DNA from: Bacteroidales bacterium
Lineage (GTDB): Bacteria > Bacteroidota > Bacteroidia > Bacteroidales > UBA12077
NCBI GenBank assembly: GCA_030668615.1
Contig: DAOUTQ010000018.1
Span: 1 to 32,948 of the forward strand
Direction of reading: 5' to 3'
DNA: 32,948 nt
Part shown: positions 32,137-32,948 of the stretch, one piece after another
Layout of the letters: every line of letters begins with the position of its first letter
Position numbering within the stretch: position 1 is the stretch's first letter
Position numbers and translations under genes: made by a program
Notes under the pieces: model-generated
Databases searched by the model: none
Seen by the model: only the letters and a program-made list of their open reading frames with translations
What the model was told of the DNA's origin: nothing

Positions 32137-32948
32137 TTAACTAATATTTTCTTCTTCAATTAGCTTTATAACCTCCTTTAAGGTATTTTGAACTGAGAAT
32201 TTATCTTTAAGAATTCTGAATCCTTCAACGCCCATTTTATACCTAAGATTCTTGTTAAAATAAAGCGTAACAACTTTTTCGGTTAATGTATTAACATTAT
32301 AATCTGAAACAATATAACCATTTTTATTATCCTGAATAATTTCAGATGAGCTTCCGGTATCAAAAGCAATTACAGGCAAGTTATAACTCATTGCTTCCAG
32401 AAGTACAAATCCAAACCCTTCCCAAATAGATGGTAAAACAAAAAGGTCAATCTCCTTATAAAAATCAGAAAGATCTTTTTTAAACCCTACTAATTCAACC
32501 AGCTCCTTTACACCATATTTATCTATCTCTTTTTCAAGCTTCTTCCTTTGAGAACCTTCTCCAGCAATTTTTATCTTAAATGATATTCCTTTTTCTTTCA
32601 ATATTGCAGCCAACTTAATTAAATACAAATGACCTTTTTCTTTCGAAAGTCGTCCAGCAGTACCAACAACAAATTGATCTCCTACCTCTTTTACTACTCT
32701 CTCATACTGATTATTAATTTCTATACCATTATAAACCACCTTAACAAAATCCGTTTTTAATACATCAGAATAATTTAATAAAATTCCTTTCTTTGTTTGC
32801 TCTGAGTTAGAAATAATTCTATCAATAAATTTAGTAAATACTCTTTTATAATACCACTTTCTCTTTATTGGTTTCGGAATTGCCCTTCTGTATATAACTT
32901 TTTTAACTCCAATCTTGCTAGCCACCTTAGCTCCAAATTTCAAATCAT
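32137..32948 (-). CDS. Glycosyltransferase family 4, C-terminal part (runs off right edge)
   Basis: The track start at 32943 is a TTG with open frame beyond it, so the true start lies past base 32948. The visible 270 residues contain the linker 'YRRAIPKPIKRKWYYKRVF' and the donor-binding Rossmann half: 'VVGTAGRLSKEKGHLYLIKL', 'KIAGEGSQRKKLEKE', 'VELVGFKKDLSDFYKEIDLFVLPSIWEGFGFVLLEAMSYNLPVIAFDTGSSSEII', with the E-x7-E pair of GT-B retaining enzymes. The N-terminal acceptor half is missing from the window. It probably acts on a surface polysaccharide or lipopolysaccharide and is convergent with the GT9 gene, 12 nt apart. Confidence 0.92.
   Translation of the reverse strand, partial: DLKFGAKVASKIGVKKVIYRRAIPKPIKRKWYYKRVFTKFIDRIISNSEQTKKGILLNYSDVLKTDFVKVVYNGIEINNQYERVVKEVGDQFVVGTAGRLSKEKGHLYLIKLAAILKEKGISFKIKIAGEGSQRKKLEKEIDKYGVKELVELVGFKKDLSDFYKEIDLFVLPSIWEGFGFVLLEAMSYNLPVIAFDTGSSSEIIQDNKNGYIVSDYNVNTLTEKVVTLYFNKNLRYKMGVEGFRILKDKFSVQNTLKEVIKLIEEENIS

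Noticed and set aside
32941-32943. Start codon of the GT4 gene as given in the track
   Set aside because: It is a TTG with open frame to the window edge, and the N-terminal half of the family is missing, so the gene is truncated by the window.
1-32948. CRISPR arrays, IS transposases, rRNA genes
   Set aside because: No regularly spaced repeats, transposase motifs or rRNA-like sequence were seen.

Overview
The window looks like a chromosomal segment of an AT-rich Bacteroidota, most likely an anaerobic or marine Bacteroidales/Marinilabiliales-type organism. The grounds are gene content (TonB with a proline tract, TPR-plus-barrel outer-membrane proteins, paired rhomboids, a small TM protein before mutL), signal peptides ending in 'AQ/SQ', weak Shine-Dalgarno sequences, and several matches to the Bacteroidota promoter TTTG-N19-TAnnTTTG (textbook copy upstream of rplU). 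The taxon is inferred, not shown.

Bases 1-16,215 form an accessory region around an extracellular contractile injection system (eCIS). At the left edge, reading leftward, are a membrane-anchored GH18 glycosidase, a DUF4255/Pvc16-type cap protein, a 351-aa uncharacterised protein and the N-terminus of a contractile sheath protein; the rest of the particle lies off-window. Divergent from this operon are an exported 209-aa protein and a 1074-aa membrane protein with a nucleotide-transporter-like N-terminus, HEAT repeats and a cNMP-type domain. A second leftward operon (16,215 to about 8,211) encodes an nSTAND1 NTPase with a TM segment, coiled coil and WD40 domain; a TPR plus outer-membrane barrel protein; a 655-aa protein without a signal peptide, with a remnant of a DUF4157-type tag, SH3-like domains and a C-terminal M15/VanY peptidase; and two exported proteins of unknown function, the first overlapping the peptidase gene. 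I read the 655-aa protein as a probable eCIS cargo/effector and the overlapping exported gene as a candidate immunity gene. Three GC-rich palindromes (one in-frame LPAGRQ-coding, two REP-like) mark this part.

Bases 16,500-32,948 are mostly ordinary chromosome: tRNA-Ala(GGC), tonB-type gene, a leftward operon (lipoprotein, EamA transporter, S41 protease, ruvC), serS, rpmA, rplU, then rightward a small TM protein, mutL, two rhomboids and an EEP-family membrane protein, a leftward PLP dehydratase with a carboxypeptidase-regulatory-domain protein, dapD plus a GT9 glycosyltransferase, and a GT4 glycosyltransferase cut by the right edge.

The most interesting proposal is functional: an eCIS whose operon begins with a membrane-bound GH18 hydrolase, next to an apparent trans-envelope nSTAND/WD40-barrel module co-transcribed with a peptidoglycan-peptidase cargo and a putative exported immunity protein. 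The domain calls are read from sequence motifs; the linkage between the modules is inference.
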